The notes under the pieces: generated by a model
What the model saw: the letters and a program-made list of their open reading frames with translations, nothing else
What the model was told of the DNA's origin: nothing
Databases searched by the model: none
Position numbers and translations under genes: made by a program
Shown here: in pieces, positions 6,079 through 6,097 of the stretch
How the letters are laid out: the number at the start of each line of letters is the position of its first letter
Numbering within the stretch: position 1 is the first letter of the stretch
Assembly: GCA_020860885.1 (NCBI GenBank)
Contig: JAJBTS010000318.1
Coordinates: 1-6,097, forward strand
Origin: Bacteroidales bacterium
Lineage (GTDB): Bacteria; Bacteroidota; Bacteroidia; Bacteroidales; Azobacteroidaceae
DNA length: 6,097 bases
Reading direction: 5' to 3'

Positions 6079-6097
6079 TGTTTTCCTGTAAATACAA

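Overview
The window looks like chromosomal DNA from a member of the Bacteroidota, most likely order Bacteroidales. Three kinds of evidence point there. The DNA is AT-rich. The sequence TAnnTTTG, the -7 box of the Bacteroidota primary sigma factor, lies upstream of three of the genes. The protein set (a cysteine-free TlpA-like protein, a six-bladed beta-propeller lipoprotein, a class II aldolase, and agmatine deiminase paired with N-carbamoylputrescine amidase) is also typical of that group. I cannot fix the genus by eye. No mobile elements, CRISPR arrays, tRNAs or rRNAs were seen.

Layout, left half (+ strand): the last 23 codons of a membrane protein (1-72); a weak terminator; a 266-bp intergenic region holding a good promoter and an unusually structured leader RNA (about 229-332); a secreted thioredoxin-fold protein without cysteines (339-821) closed by a very strong hairpin terminator (843-882); then a two-gene putrescine operon, aguA (990-2024) and aguB (2026-2910), separated by one base. 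AguA turns agmatine into N-carbamoylputrescine and AguB turns that into putrescine, CO2 and ammonia. The arginine decarboxylase that would supply agmatine is not in the window. The aguA -7 box ends five bases before the start codon, so the message is probably leaderless or nearly so.

Layout, right half (- strand, read right to left): a beta-propeller lipoprotein (6078-5110) with its own terminator; class II fructose-bisphosphate aldolase (4886-3894) with a -7 box about 85 bases upstream and a hairpin terminator; and a COG0731-type radical SAM protein (3700-2921). The last gene converges on aguB with only 10 bp between stop codons. Each minus-strand gene appears to be its own transcription unit.

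Most genes here are ordinary metabolic genes. The most interesting element is the leader at about 229-332. It holds up to five short stems, including a GNRA-capped hairpin followed by a T-run, a sequestered GGAGG, and a possible 12-codon leader ORF overlapping the start of the thioredoxin-like gene. I do not recognise it as a known riboswitch class.
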